From: Kaistia sp. 32K
Lineage (GTDB): Bacteria; Pseudomonadota; Alphaproteobacteria; Rhizobiales; Kaistiaceae
Reading direction: 5' to 3'
Length of the DNA stretch: 64,000 nt
NCBI RefSeq assembly: GCF_016629525.1
Contig: NZ_AP024269.1
Location: 3,658,001 to 3,722,000, forward strand
Every line of letters begins with the position of its first letter. Positions within the stretch are counted from its first letter, which is position 1. Shown piece after piece: positions 28,234 to 36,866 of this stretch. The notes under the pieces are model-generated. The model searched no databases. It saw only the letters and a program-made list of their open reading frames with translations, and was not told the DNA's origin. Made by a program: the position numbers and the translations under genes.

Positions 28234-28307
28234 TCCGCGCCCCAAACCCCTTGCCGTCCGGCCGCTGGAGAGCCGCCGGAGCCTCCGCGAAACTGCCTCG
28301 ACGCGGC

Positions 28308-28323
28308 TTAAACTATGGTTAAC
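28308..28323 (-). promoter_or_regulatory. CtrA binding box
   Basis: TTAA-N7-TTAAC is an exact match to the alphaproteobacterial CtrA consensus. It is 75 bases upstream of the autotransporter ATG and 250 bases from the response-regulator start. The rest of the 28234-28559 spacer holds an EcfG-type promoter (28445-28469) and no further gene. Confidence 0.65.
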
Positions 28324-28444
28324 AAGCGGTTGATTTTCCCGCGTTTCGGGGCGAAGTGCCGGTGGGTTAAGGAAGAAGAAACCAGCACCGGGGGATCAAG
28401 GCAGAGAATGCCGGCCCGCGGCATGGAGATGCCGTAACGGAATG

Positions 28445-28469
28445 GGAACGATGATGCGGGCATCACGTT
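28445..28469 (+). promoter_or_regulatory. EcfG (general stress sigma) promoter for the response regulator
   Basis: GGAAC-N16-CGTT, an exact match to the EcfG -35/-10 consensus. It lies 91 bases upstream of the GTG of the receiver protein and points towards it. Confidence 0.65.
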
Positions 28470-28559
28470 GGATGGGAATAAGTCGCCCAGGGGTACTTCG
28501 ATCGTGCGTATCGGAGATCGAGGCGGCGACGTGAGGGTGATAATGCCGGGCTCTTTGTC

Positions 28560-28931
28560 GTGACGAGTAGAAAAACGCCCCCTGTCGTCCTCGTCGTCGA
28601 GGACGAAGGACTGGTCCGGATGGCGACGGCGGACGAATTCAGCGATGCCGGCTTCACGGTCCTCGAAGCCGCCAACGCCGACCAGGCCATCAAGCTTCTG
28701 GAAACCCATCCGGAAATCACCATCCTGTTCACGGACATCGACATGCCGGGATCGATGGATGGTATCCGTCTCGCGCATGCCGTTCGCGAACGCTGGCCGC
28801 CGGTCAAGCTGGTGCTCGTCTCGGGCCACCAGTCGCCCAAGCCCGACCTGCTGCCGTCCGAATGCGCCTTCTTCACCAAGCCATACGACATCCAGACGGT
28901 GTCGGAAGCGCTCTGGCGGATGACGGGTTAG
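28560..28931 (+). CDS. Single-domain response regulator
   Basis: 123 aa, receiver domain only. Acidic pocket VVEDEG near the N-terminus, phospho-acceptor Asp in FTDIDMPGSMDG, Ser in VLVSGHQ and Lys in FFTKPYD. The start is GTG 28560; no ATG would keep the first strand. No output domain, so it acts by protein contact. It converges with the histidine kinase, with 6 bases between stops, and carries an EcfG promoter, which suggests a role in the general stress response. Confidence 0.88.
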   Translation: MTSRKTPPVVLVVEDEGLVRMATADEFSDAGFTVLEAANADQAIKLLETHPEITILFTDIDMPGSMDGIRLAHAVRERWPPVKLVLVSGHQSPKPDLLPSECAFFTKPYDIQTVSEALWRMTG

Positions 28932-28937
28932 CCTCTT

Positions 28938-30392
28938 TCAGCCGAGCCTGGCGCGGTCCAGTTCGAGCCGCAGACGCAGGCCGTCGCGCTGCCATTCGCG
29001 CTCCAGCGTTCCGGCAAGCTGGCCCGCAATGATGCGATCTGCCAGCGTACTGCCAAAACCCCGGCGAACCGGCGGCTGCTCGATCGCCGGGCCGCCGGCC
29101 TCCTGCCACAGCACGCGGACCTTGTCGTCCTCCACCGTCCAGCGAATGGAGACGCGTCCGCCCTCGGCGGTCAGCGCGCCATATTTGGCGGCGTTGGTGG
29201 CGAACTCGTTGAAGACGAGGGCGAGATTGGAAACGGCGCCAGCGCCGACACGCACATCCTCGCCGTCGAGATGGATTTGAGCCGTCCGGATGCTGCCGTC
29301 TCTCTCGGCGACATAGGGCAGGAAAATCGCCTCGAGCAGCTCCCTCAGACTGCTGGCGCCGCTGCGCGCGACGCCATTTTCGTCGATCAGTCCCGGCCGC
29401 GTCAGTTCATGCGCCCGCGTCAGCGCGTCGAGGCGCTGGCGCACCGATCTCGCCAGCTCGGCCGGCGTTTCGGCGACACGGGCGTTCATCGCGAGGATCG
29501 ACCCGGCGATGGCGAACAGGTTCTTGATGCGGTGACTCATCTCGCGAAGGATCAGCCGCTGCTGTTCCTCGGCGACCCGACGCTCCGTGATGTCGTGGGC
29601 CACTTTCGATGCGCCGACGATGACGCCGGATGGGTCCTTCACCGGCGAGATCGTCAGCGAGATATCGACGAGACTGCCGTCCTTGCGCCGGCGCACGGTT
29701 TCGAAATGATCGACGAGATCGCCGCGCCGGATCCGCTCCAGGATCGCCGGTTCCTCGTCCAGGCGATCGGGCGGGATGATGATCGTCATCGGCTTGCCGA
29801 TGACCTCCTCCGCCTTGTAGCCGAACAGCGCTTCGGCGCCCTTGTTCCAGGTCGCGATGATGCCGTTCAGGTCCTTGCTGACGATGGCGTCGTGCGAGGA
29901 TTCGACGATCGCCGACAGCCGCGCGGCGGAGAGGTCGCTGCGCTTCTTCTCCGTGATGTCGACGAGCATGTCGATGGCGCCGGTGACCCGCCCCTCCGCA
30001 TCGAACAACGGCTTCGGATAGGAGAGGTAGAAGCCGCGGCTGCCGTCCGGATGCTCCGCGATCACCTCGGCGGCGACGATCGCCCGTCCCTCCCGGAGGG
30101 CCGTGACGACGGGGCTTTCCTCGAGCGGCATCGGCGTCAGGTCCGGGCGCAGCAGTCGATGAAAACCGCTCCACATCGCCTCCCGCGGTGCCGGCCGGCG
30201 CCCCCAGAGCGCTGAAGCCGCCTCGTTGTAGGCCGTGATCCTCCCCGTGGCGTCGACGACGTAAATCGCAGCTGGGAGCGTATCGACGAACCCGCTGATC
30301 GGATTCGCCTCGCCGCTTTCGGCTGGCTGTACTTCATCGTCTTTCACCGACGGGGCCAATGGCCGCGCGGCGTCAAATGGTGAACCCAACAC
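28938..30392 (-). CDS. PAS-PAS histidine kinase of the HWE/HisKA_2 type
   Basis: 484 aa from GTG 30392, with GGGGAGGA upstream. No membrane helices, so cytoplasmic. PAS 1 about residues 32-150, PAS 2 about 158-275 (AIVSSxDAI-like SSHDAIVSKDLNGII), then the phospho-His motif REMSHRIKNLFAI, the N box NEFATNAAKYGALT and the WxE-type motif VLWQEAGG, which define HWE kinases. It ends next to the single-domain regulator, the probable partner. HWE and HisKA_2 kinases often feed PhyR in alphaproteobacterial stress signalling. Confidence 0.88.
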   Translation of the reverse strand: MLGSPFDAARPLAPSVKDDEVQPAESGEANPISGFVDTLPAAIYVVDATGRITAYNEAASALWGRRPAPREAMWSGFHRLLRPDLTPMPLEESPVVTALREGRAIVAAEVIAEHPDGSRGFYLSYPKPLFDAEGRVTGAIDMLVDITEKKRSDLSAARLSAIVESSHDAIVSKDLNGIIATWNKGAEALFGYKAEEVIGKPMTIIIPPDRLDEEPAILERIRRGDLVDHFETVRRRKDGSLVDISLTISPVKDPSGVIVGASKVAHDITERRVAEEQQRLILREMSHRIKNLFAIAGSILAMNARVAETPAELARSVRQRLDALTRAHELTRPGLIDENGVARSGASSLRELLEAIFLPYVAERDGSIRTAQIHLDGEDVRVGAGAVSNLALVFNEFATNAAKYGALTAEGGRVSIRWTVEDDKVRVLWQEAGGPAIEQPPVRRGFGSTLADRIIAGQLAGTLEREWQRDGLRLRLELDRARLG

Positions 30393-30519
30393 GCTCCTCC
30401 CCGCGCTTTCCCGGATTCAATTTGGTGCCGCAATGCCCCTCAAATCAAGACGCGAACCGAACCTTCCCGGCAGGGCTAATCCTTCGTGAATGTCGGGGCC
30501 GGCCGGATACGCCCCAGCG

Positions 30520-30912
30520 TCACTCCGCATATTTGAATTCCGCCGCCGAGGTCAGGCTTTCCTTGGTCGCGCCCTTCAGGATCGTCTTGCCCTTCTGGGT
30601 CGTGTCGAGGTCGAGATAGGAGATCGCGACGAGCTTCGAGCCGATGCCGAGGAAGCCGCCGACGGAGAGGATGGCGAACGGCACCTGCTGATCGGCGGTG
30701 AGGATCAGGTCGTCCACCGTGCCGATCGTGTCGCCGTTCTCGTTCTCGACCGTCGAGCCGATGATCTTGGAAGCGCGCCAGCCGGTGGCGATCGTCGACG
30801 GATCGACCTTGGCGATGCCTACCGTCTCCTGCGGCGCCGGTTTCGCATCCTGAGCGAGGACGGGTCCGGTGAGAGCCGCGAAGACGGTCAGGGCGATCAA
30901 TTGCTTGTTCAT
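30520..30912 (-). CDS. Exported PRC-barrel domain protein
   Basis: 130 aa. Signal peptide (LIALTVFAALTGPVLA-Q), then a PRC-barrel: ASKIIGSTVENENGDTIGTVDDLIL and ILSVGGFLGIGSKLVAISY. Small periplasmic PRC-barrel proteins are common members of the EcfG regulon in Hyphomicrobiales. An EcfG promoter on the minus strand (30944-30969) directly upstream supports this. Biochemical function unknown. Confidence 0.85.
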   Translation of the reverse strand: MNKQLIALTVFAALTGPVLAQDAKPAPQETVGIAKVDPSTIATGWRASKIIGSTVENENGDTIGTVDDLILTADQQVPFAILSVGGFLGIGSKLVAISYLDLDTTQKGKTILKGATKESLTSAAEFKYAE

Positions 30913-30943
30913 ATCGAGGTCCTTTCAAGGGCGTTCGACAAAC

Positions 30944-30969
30944 AACGCATCCGCCCGTCGCAAGGTTCC
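30944..30969 (-). promoter_or_regulatory. EcfG promoter for the PRC-barrel gene
   Basis: On the minus strand GGAAC-N17-CGTT, exact consensus. The CGTT end is 32 bases from the ATG at 30912, an ideal position. Confidence 0.75.
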
Positions 30970-31059
30970 CGAACAGCCTCTCCTGCCCCCTCCTTCCGTT
31001 CCAAACATCCATGAATATTCACTGCGGCGCCGATCGCGCTCCGATCGCGAATCTGCGAT

Positions 31060-31085
31060 GGAACCAAATCACGCGGAGCGTCGTT
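31060..31085 (+). promoter_or_regulatory. EcfG promoter for the small membrane protein operon
   Basis: GGAAC-N17-CGTT on the plus strand, exact consensus, 31 bases before the ATG at 31116. It is divergent from the PRC-barrel promoter; the two -35 boxes are 90 bases apart. Confidence 0.75.
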
Positions 31086-31115
31086 TTCCAGCGCAATCTC
31101 GAACAGGAGGCTGGC

Positions 31116-31193
31116 ATGGGACGCGGTATATTACTCTGGCTGCTGGGGGTTCCGATCCCCATTATCATTCTTCTCGCCCTCTTCTTCCGATAG
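31116..31193 (+). CDS. 25-residue membrane peptide
   Basis: ATG 31116 follows a strong AGGAGG six bases upstream. The product is MGRGILLWLLGV followed by a Pro-Ile-rich helix and LALFFR, so one short membrane segment. Coupled to the next gene with 9 bases between. Behind an EcfG promoter. Function unknown, presumably an envelope stress peptide. Confidence 0.65.
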   Translation: MGRGILLWLLGVPIPIIILLALFFR

Positions 31194-31202
31194 GGGGACG
31201 AA

Positions 31203-32114
31203 ATGGCCATCCTCGAAGTCGAAACGACATCGGCACAGACCGAGTCGTCGCAATCCGCCGTATCGTGGGGCGCCATCCTGGCCGGTGCGGCGGCGGCCAT
31301 GGCCGTGACCTTGGTCATGGCCCTGCTGGGCTCCGGCCTTGGGCTCGCCGTGGTGTCGCCCTGGGGCAGCAGCGCCTCCGCCACCACCTTCGCCGTCTCG
31401 ACGGTGATCTGGCTGGTGATCATGCAGTGGGTCGCCTCGGCGTTCGGCGGCTACATCACCGGCCGCCTGCGCACCAAATGGACGGGGCTGCACACCGACG
31501 AAGTCTTCTTCCGCGATACGGTGCACGGCTTCATCGCCTGGTGCGTCGCGACGCTTCTGGTCGCCGTGCTGCTGTCGTCGGCGATCGGCGCCGTCGTCTC
31601 GCAGGGCGTCCAGACGACGACTTCGCTCGTTTCCGGCGCGGCGCAGGGTGCTGCCCAAGGCGCGACGCAATCGGCCGGCTCCAGCAATGCGGATCCGACC
31701 GGCTATTTCGTCGATCTGATGTTCCGGCCGAATGCCGGCCAGGCGGCACCGCCGCCGCAGGGTGACGCCGCCGCGACGCGGAGCGAAGTCACGCGCATCC
31801 TGATCCAGGATGCGGCCGCGGGCGAGTTCCCCGCCGCCGACAAGGCCTATCTCGCCCAGATGGTCGCGAGCCGCACCGGCCTGCCGCAGGCGGACGCCGA
31901 AAAGCGCGTCAACGACGTGCTGGCCCAGATCGACGCGCTCAAGGTGAAGGCCAAGGAAGCCGCCGACACCGCCCGCAAGGCCGCGTTGACGACGGCGCTG
32001 CTGACGGTCGTGTCGCTCCTCGTCGGCGCCTTCATCGCCGCCGTCGCCGCCGCCTATGCCGGTCGGCTGCGCGACGACAACGAGGTCGTGGTCGACATCC
32101 GCCGCCAGGCATGA
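31203..32114 (+). CDS. Membrane protein of unknown function (303 aa)
   Basis: Four hydrophobic segments: WGAILAGAAAAMAVTLVMAL, VSTVIWLVIMQWVASAFGG, HGFIAWCVATLLVAVLLSSA and, at the end, TALLTVVSLLVGAFIAAVAA. Between the third and fourth lies a soluble stretch (about 150-265) with an Ala/Gln-rich start and heptad-like Lys/Ala-rich end. A GGGGACG ribosome site precedes the ATG. Same transcript as the 25-residue peptide under the EcfG promoter, so a stress-induced membrane protein. I do not recognise a named function. Confidence 0.75.
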   Translation: MAILEVETTSAQTESSQSAVSWGAILAGAAAAMAVTLVMALLGSGLGLAVVSPWGSSASATTFAVSTVIWLVIMQWVASAFGGYITGRLRTKWTGLHTDEVFFRDTVHGFIAWCVATLLVAVLLSSAIGAVVSQGVQTTTSLVSGAAQGAAQGATQSAGSSNADPTGYFVDLMFRPNAGQAAPPPQGDAAATRSEVTRILIQDAAAGEFPAADKAYLAQMVASRTGLPQADAEKRVNDVLAQIDALKVKAKEAADTARKAALTTALLTVVSLLVGAFIAAVAAAYAGRLRDDNEVVVDIRRQA

Positions 32115-32131
32115 CGCTCACGAGTGACATG

Positions 32132-32164
32132 AACGCCGTCGCTGCGAAGCGGCGGCGTTTTTCT
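32132..32164 (+). terminator. Rho-independent terminator
   Basis: 11-bp stem (ACGCCGTCGCT with AGCGGCGGCGT, one wobble), GCGA loop and TTTTTCT tail, just behind the 303-aa membrane protein gene. It may also serve the convergent bisC. Confidence 0.85.
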
Positions 32165-32175
32165 GTCTCGTCCGC

Positions 32176-34503
32176 TCAGGCGGCCGCCTCGATCTCAGGC
32201 TGCGCCAGCACGGAAATCGGCGCCGCTTCCTGCTCGTGGCGCGATACCTCGACCAGGCAGGTCTGGGCGCTCGGACCCTGGCCGAGGCGCGACGTGCCGA
32301 TATCCTTGGTGAGCGCGTTCGGATTGCCGTGGTTCTCGATCCACCCGCCCTTGCCGTCCGAGACCGGATTGAAGGTGGCGCCGGTCGGCAGGCAGACGAC
32401 GCCCGGCATCACGTCCTCGGAGACGCGCAGGCCGGCGAGCGAGATGCCGCGATCGTTGAATACGCGCACGACATCGCCGTCGATGAGGCCGCGCGCGGCG
32501 GCGTCGGCCGGGTTCATGATCAGCCCGGCGCGGTCGCGCACCTTGTTGCGGCGGCTCGGGCCGCTCGCATCCATCTGTCCGTGCAGCTTGTCTTCCGGCT
32601 GGTTGGAGATCATGTGCAGCGGGTACTGCTCAGCGAGCTCCGAGCCCAGGAATTCGGACGGCGCGCGCCAGACCGGCATTCCGGGGCATTCCGCATAGCC
32701 GAAGCCGGCGACCGTCTCGGAGAAGATCTCGACCTTGCCGGAGGGCGTATTCAGCGGATGCGATTTGGGATCGTCGCGGAACGCCTCGTAGAGCGTGAAG
32801 CCCTGCTTCGGATCGGGAATGCGGACGTGGCCGGCCTCCCAGAAGGTGTCGAAATCAGGCGGATTGAAGCTCCGCTTCGACATCGCCTCGCTGAAGCGGT
32901 CATAGATCAGGTGCAGCCATTCGGATTCGCTGCGGTTCTCGTGGAACGCCTCGCCGACGCCCAGGCTGTCGGCCAGCGCGCAGAAGATGGCGAAATCGTC
33001 GCGCGCCTCGCCGACCGGCTCGATCGCCTTGTGCATGGCGAAGAGATAGGGATCGCGCGAGGAGCCGCCGATGTCGTTGCGCTCGAGCGGGGTCGTCGCC
33101 GGGAGCACGATGTCGGCATGGCGGGCGGTCGCCGTCCACCACGGCTCGTGCACGATGATCGTCTCCGGCCGCTGGAACGCCTCGCGCAGGCGGAACAGGT
33201 CCTGGTGGTGGTGGAACGGATTGCCGCCGGCCCAGTAGATCAGCTTGATGTCGGGATAGGGGAAGGTCCGGCCGTCGAACTCGCAGGGTTCGCCCGGCTT
33301 CAGGAGCAGGTCTGTGATCCGCGCTACCGGGATCTTGATGTCGCCGGCCCGCTTCGGCACCGCCATGCCGGCGATCGGCAGATCATAGACGGGATTGCCC
33401 ATGCCGTTCATCGAGCCATAGCCGAAGGCGACGCCGCCGCCGGGCAGGCCGATCTGCCCCAGCATCGCCGCCAGCGCCACCAGGCCCCAATAGGGCTGCT
33501 CGCCATGCTCGGCCCGCTGCAGCGACCAGGCGGCGCTCAGCATGACGCGGCGATCGAACAGGCTCTCGGCAAAATCCGTGATCGCCTCGACCGACAGGCC
33601 GGTGATCGGCGCCGCCCAGGCGGGATCCTTAGCGATGCCGTCCTCGGCGCCCTGCAGATAGGCGAGGAAGCGGTCGAAGCCGACGCAGTGGCGCGTCACG
33701 AAATCCATATCCGTCTTGCCGCGCGCGTGCACGAGCCAGGCGGTGGCGAGGATCAGCGCCATGTCGGTGCCCGGCCGGATGGCGATCCATTCGGCGTCGA
33801 GCACGGAGGCCGTGTCGGAGCGGAGCGGTGAAATGTTGGTGAAGCGGATGCCGCTTTCCGCCGCCTTGTCCATCCACTCGCCATAGGGATGCAGGCCGGC
33901 GCCGCCCGACTGGATCTTCCAGTTCTTGCCGGCGATACCGCCGAAGGCGACGAAACGCTCGCAATGCTCCAGGATCGCCGGCCAGTCGGTCACGGGACCC
34001 GATACCGCCGCCTCGGAGCCCAGCACATGCGGCAGCAGCCGCATCGCGGCGCCATAGCTGTAATTGGTGACCTGGCCGGTGCAGCCGCCGAGCGTGCTCA
34101 GGAAGCGGTGCAGCAGCGTGCGGGCATGGTGCAGGCGGCCGGCGCTCGCCCAGCCATAGGAGCCGCCGAAGATCGAGGCGTTGCCATGCTCGCTGCGCAC
34201 GCGCTCCAGCTCGCGCCCGACGAATTCGAGCGCTTCGTCCCACGGCACCTCGACGAAGCTGTCATCGCCACGGCCGTGGCCCGGATGCGGCAGGCCGCGC
34301 CCGACCGTCTCGAGCCAGCCGCGCCGGATCGACGGGCGACGGACGCGGTTGTCGGCATAGACCATTTCGGGCCAGGCCTCGATCAGGTCGTTCGGCTGCG
34401 GATCCTCGGAGAAGGGCGACACGCCGACCAGCCGGCCATCCTCGACATGCGCGGTGAACGCGCCCCAATGGGCGAGCGACTGGAAGCTGCGGCGGGCGGT
34501 CAT
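32176..34503 (-). CDS. Molybdopterin oxidoreductase, biotin/methionine sulfoxide reductase type
   Basis: 775 aa, DMSO-reductase family. The Mo-ligand is Ser115 in FGGSYGWASAG, as in BisC/DorA/TorA. There is no N-terminal Fe-S Cys motif and no Tat signal, so it should be a soluble cytoplasmic BisC-like enzyme. Later family blocks: NWKIQSGGAG, RSDTASVLDAEWIAIRPGTDMAL, TPLERNDIGGSSRDPY and the cofactor-binding end HGNPNALTKDIGTSRLGQGPSAQ. It would reduce S- or N-oxides such as methionine sulfoxide. It stands alone on the minus strand. Confidence 0.9.
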   Translation of the reverse strand: MTARRSFQSLAHWGAFTAHVEDGRLVGVSPFSEDPQPNDLIEAWPEMVYADNRVRRPSIRRGWLETVGRGLPHPGHGRGDDSFVEVPWDEALEFVGRELERVRSEHGNASIFGGSYGWASAGRLHHARTLLHRFLSTLGGCTGQVTNYSYGAAMRLLPHVLGSEAAVSGPVTDWPAILEHCERFVAFGGIAGKNWKIQSGGAGLHPYGEWMDKAAESGIRFTNISPLRSDTASVLDAEWIAIRPGTDMALILATAWLVHARGKTDMDFVTRHCVGFDRFLAYLQGAEDGIAKDPAWAAPITGLSVEAITDFAESLFDRRVMLSAAWSLQRAEHGEQPYWGLVALAAMLGQIGLPGGGVAFGYGSMNGMGNPVYDLPIAGMAVPKRAGDIKIPVARITDLLLKPGEPCEFDGRTFPYPDIKLIYWAGGNPFHHHQDLFRLREAFQRPETIIVHEPWWTATARHADIVLPATTPLERNDIGGSSRDPYLFAMHKAIEPVGEARDDFAIFCALADSLGVGEAFHENRSESEWLHLIYDRFSEAMSKRSFNPPDFDTFWEAGHVRIPDPKQGFTLYEAFRDDPKSHPLNTPSGKVEIFSETVAGFGYAECPGMPVWRAPSEFLGSELAEQYPLHMISNQPEDKLHGQMDASGPSRRNKVRDRAGLIMNPADAAARGLIDGDVVRVFNDRGISLAGLRVSEDVMPGVVCLPTGATFNPVSDGKGGWIENHGNPNALTKDIGTSRLGQGPSAQTCLVEVSRHEQEAAPISVLAQPEIEAAA

Positions 34504-35086
34504 GGGTCACCTCTGATCGGATCGCTCGTCGGGCTCGTTCGGCGCGCCCCGGGGGAAGGCGACGCCGCGGCCGGCGCGATGTCCTCGATGCCCGAAACAT
34601 CGCGGGCGCGGGCGCGGATGGCAAGGGCAAGCGTTCCAAAATCGGCCGGCGGGCGGGTCGAAAACGCGCGGCATTTTTCCGCGCTGCTCCCGTGGCGGAT
34701 CGAACGGGAACCAACGCCGGCCGAACCGGTTGCCTCTCTGGATGCGGCGCGCGTCAACCGGACGTGGCGGCATGGGGAACAGGGCGATTTTTCCGGTTTC
34801 TTGCCCTGACCAACGCAAGGGTAGTCGAGCCCCTATCCCGCCCGCGCCGCATCTTCCCTCCCCCGGATCGGTCCGATTGACAGCCCGCAGGCTGCATGCA
34901 CAGCTAGCCGAGGCCAGAAAACACAGAGGGTCGCTGCGGAACGTCCAAACGGCGGGGCCGCCAGATCGCAGCCGGCTGACGAGCGCGCCAACGCCGTCAC
35001 GCCAGAGCGGATCGCCGCAACGGGCGGATCGCGACGACCGGAACCATCGGCGCCTCGCGGCCGGGGCGCGTCAGGGAGGCGGAATC
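34504..35086. other. Intergenic region with no gene seen
   Basis: 583 bases between the divergent bisC and SDR genes. Reading frames here are GC-rich extensions of neighbours without ribosome sites or family resemblance. An SD (AGGGAGG) close to 35076 belongs to the SDR. GGAAC occurs three times but without CGTT at the proper distance. Confidence 0.5.
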
Positions 35087-35878
35087 ATGGATCTCGGACT
35101 GCGCGACAAGGTCGCCGTCATCACCGGCGGCAGCATCGGCATCGGGCTCGCCGTCGCCAAGGGGCTGGCGAAGGAAGGCGCGCATGTCGTCCTCGCGGCG
35201 CGCGACGGCGGCCGGCTGGAGGCGGCGCGCGAGGAAATCCTGGCGGCGCATCCGGTTGAGGTCGTCGCAGTCGATTGCGACGTCTCGACCGCGCTCGGCT
35301 GCGACCGGCTGCTGGCCGCGACCGAGGAAGCCTTCGGCGGTGCCGACATCCTCGTCAACAATGCCGGCACCGGCAGCAACGAGACGATCCTCGATGCGCC
35401 CGACGACAAATGGCAGTTCTACTGGGACCTGCACGTCATGGCGGCGGTCCGGCTGGCGCGCGGACTGGTGCCCTCGATGAAGAAGCGCGGCGGCGGCGTC
35501 ATCCTGAACAACGCCTCGATCTGCGCGACGCAGCCGCTCTGGTACGAGCCGATCTACAACGTCACCAAGGCGGCGCTGATCATGGCGTCGAAGACGATGT
35601 CGACCGAGTTCATCAAGGACAATGTCCGCGTCAACGCGATCAATCCTGGCTTCGTGCTGACGCCGGACTGGATCAAGACGGCGACGCAGCTGACCGCCGA
35701 CAAGGGCGGCGACTGGAAGGGCTATCTCGACAACCTCGCCCGCGAAAACGCGCCGATCGGCCGCTTCGCCTCGCCGGAAGAGGTCGCCGATTTCTTCGTC
35801 TTCCTCTGCTCCGACCGCGCAAGCTACTCCGTCGGCTCCACCTATTTCGTCGACGGCGGCATGCTGAAGACGATCTGA
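35087..35878 (+). CDS. Short-chain dehydrogenase/reductase (263 aa)
   Basis: ATG 35087 with AGGGAGGCGG upstream; a long upstream in-frame extension is not credible. Classical SDR: TGGSIGIG cofactor motif, NNAGTGS, Ser in LNNASICATQPLWYEP and the Tyr-x3-Lys in YNVTKAALIMASK. The family is 3-oxoacyl-ACP reductase/glucose dehydrogenase-like. It stands alone before a repeat-filled gap. Substrate unknown. Confidence 0.8.
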   Translation: MDLGLRDKVAVITGGSIGIGLAVAKGLAKEGAHVVLAARDGGRLEAAREEILAAHPVEVVAVDCDVSTALGCDRLLAATEEAFGGADILVNNAGTGSNETILDAPDDKWQFYWDLHVMAAVRLARGLVPSMKKRGGGVILNNASICATQPLWYEPIYNVTKAALIMASKTMSTEFIKDNVRVNAINPGFVLTPDWIKTATQLTADKGGDWKGYLDNLARENAPIGRFASPEEVADFFVFLCSDRASYSVGSTYFVDGGMLKTI

Positions 35879-36032
35879 GGAGACTGGCGCGGTGGCGATC
35901 GGCGGGTCGGCGTCGGTTGGTTCGGGGGTTGGGAATGGGAGCGAGGCCCCGGCACTCCGGCGGCCCCTTCGGCGCCGGCATATGCGTAGCGCCTGAAGGG
36001 GCTCAGCCCCTCCTGCCGGTCAACCCGCCCCG

Positions 36033-36171
36033 CCATCATCCTGAGGTGCTTCGCGCCAGCGAAGCCTCGAAGGAGGATCCAACGGGCGATTTCGGTCTGC
36101 AGACGAAGTCCGGCGGCGTTCCCTGGACCCTCCTTCGAGGCCCGGCTTCGCCGGGCACCTCAGGATGATGG
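36033..36171. repeat. Complete palindromic repeat (139 bp)
   Basis: Same element as 24836-24964: CCATCATCCTGAGGTGC at the left, GCACCTCAGGATGATGG at the right, with nearly identical hairpins. Confidence 0.85.
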
Positions 36172-36226
36172 TTCGAGGGTGGGAATGAAGAACCGGTGCT
36201 TTACGCGTCTGCCAACCCGGCGGCAG

Positions 36227-36254
36227 TGGATCCCGGCACGGGGGCCGGGATGAC
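36227..36254. repeat. Single GTCAT-type palindrome
   Basis: ATCCCGGC-ACGGGG-GCCGGGAT followed by GACGGCGAG, a lone relative of the unit in the tandem array that follows. Confidence 0.65.
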
Positions 36255-36348
36255 GGCGAGGGTGTTGCGGGGACCGCGTTCCAACGTCGAAGGCATCCCA
36301 TCGCCTTCCTTCCAAACGGTGATGCAGGCTCCACTTTCGCCCAACCCT

Positions 36349-36800
36349 CCCCCGTCATCCCTGCGAAAGCAGGGATCCATGCCGACACGCGCTCGGGGGG
36401 GCCCATGCGGCACACAACCCGGCTGAATGGATCCCGGGTCAAGCCCGGGATGACGGCGAGCGTGGGGCAGCGCACGAGGCGAGATCCACTTGACCACACA
36501 CCGTGGGGCCTTCCTCCCCCGTCATCCCTGCGAAAGCAGGGATCCATGCCGACACGCGCTCGGGGGCCCATACGGCACACAACCCGGTGGAAATGGATCC
36601 CGGGTCAAGCCCGGGATGACGGTGAGCGTGGGGTAGCGCGCGAGGCAAGATCCACTTGGGGACCACACCGTGGGGCCTCCCTCCCCCGTCATCCCTGCGA
36701 AAGCAGGGATCCATGCCGATACGCGCTCGGAGGCCCATGCGGCACACAACCCGGCTGAATGGATCCCGGGTCAAGCCCGGGATGACGGCGAGCGTGGCAA
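36349..36800. repeat. Tandem array, period 167 bp, of GTCAT palindromes
   Basis: GTCATCCCTGCGAAAGCAGG begins at 36354, 36521 and 36688, an exact 167-base period, nearly three copies. Each unit has a hairpin ATCCCTGC-GAAA-GCAGGGAT, a spacer (CATGCCGACACGCGCTCGG), a second hairpin ATCCCGGG-TCAAG-CCCGGGAT ending GATGACGG, and a variable segment. The third copy breaks off after the second hairpin. Small coding frames across the array only translate the repeat. Confidence 0.9.
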
Positions 36801-36866
36801 GATCCTCGACAGGATGACGTCGAGAGGCTCGCCAAACGTCCGTCGCGGAGAGACCAAAAGGAACCC

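Noticed and set aside
34700..34740. EcfG promoter at GGGAACCAACGCC
   Set aside because: GGAAC is followed at the right distance by GGTT instead of CGTT, and no gene with SD follows closely.
34730..35086. N-terminal extension of the SDR at 35087
   Set aside because: No ribosome site or SDR sequence before 35087; AGGGAGG and the cofactor motif fix the start.
36349..36800. CRISPR array
   Set aside because: Units are 167 bases, contain paired palindromes and have no unique spacers of constant length; no cas genes nearby.
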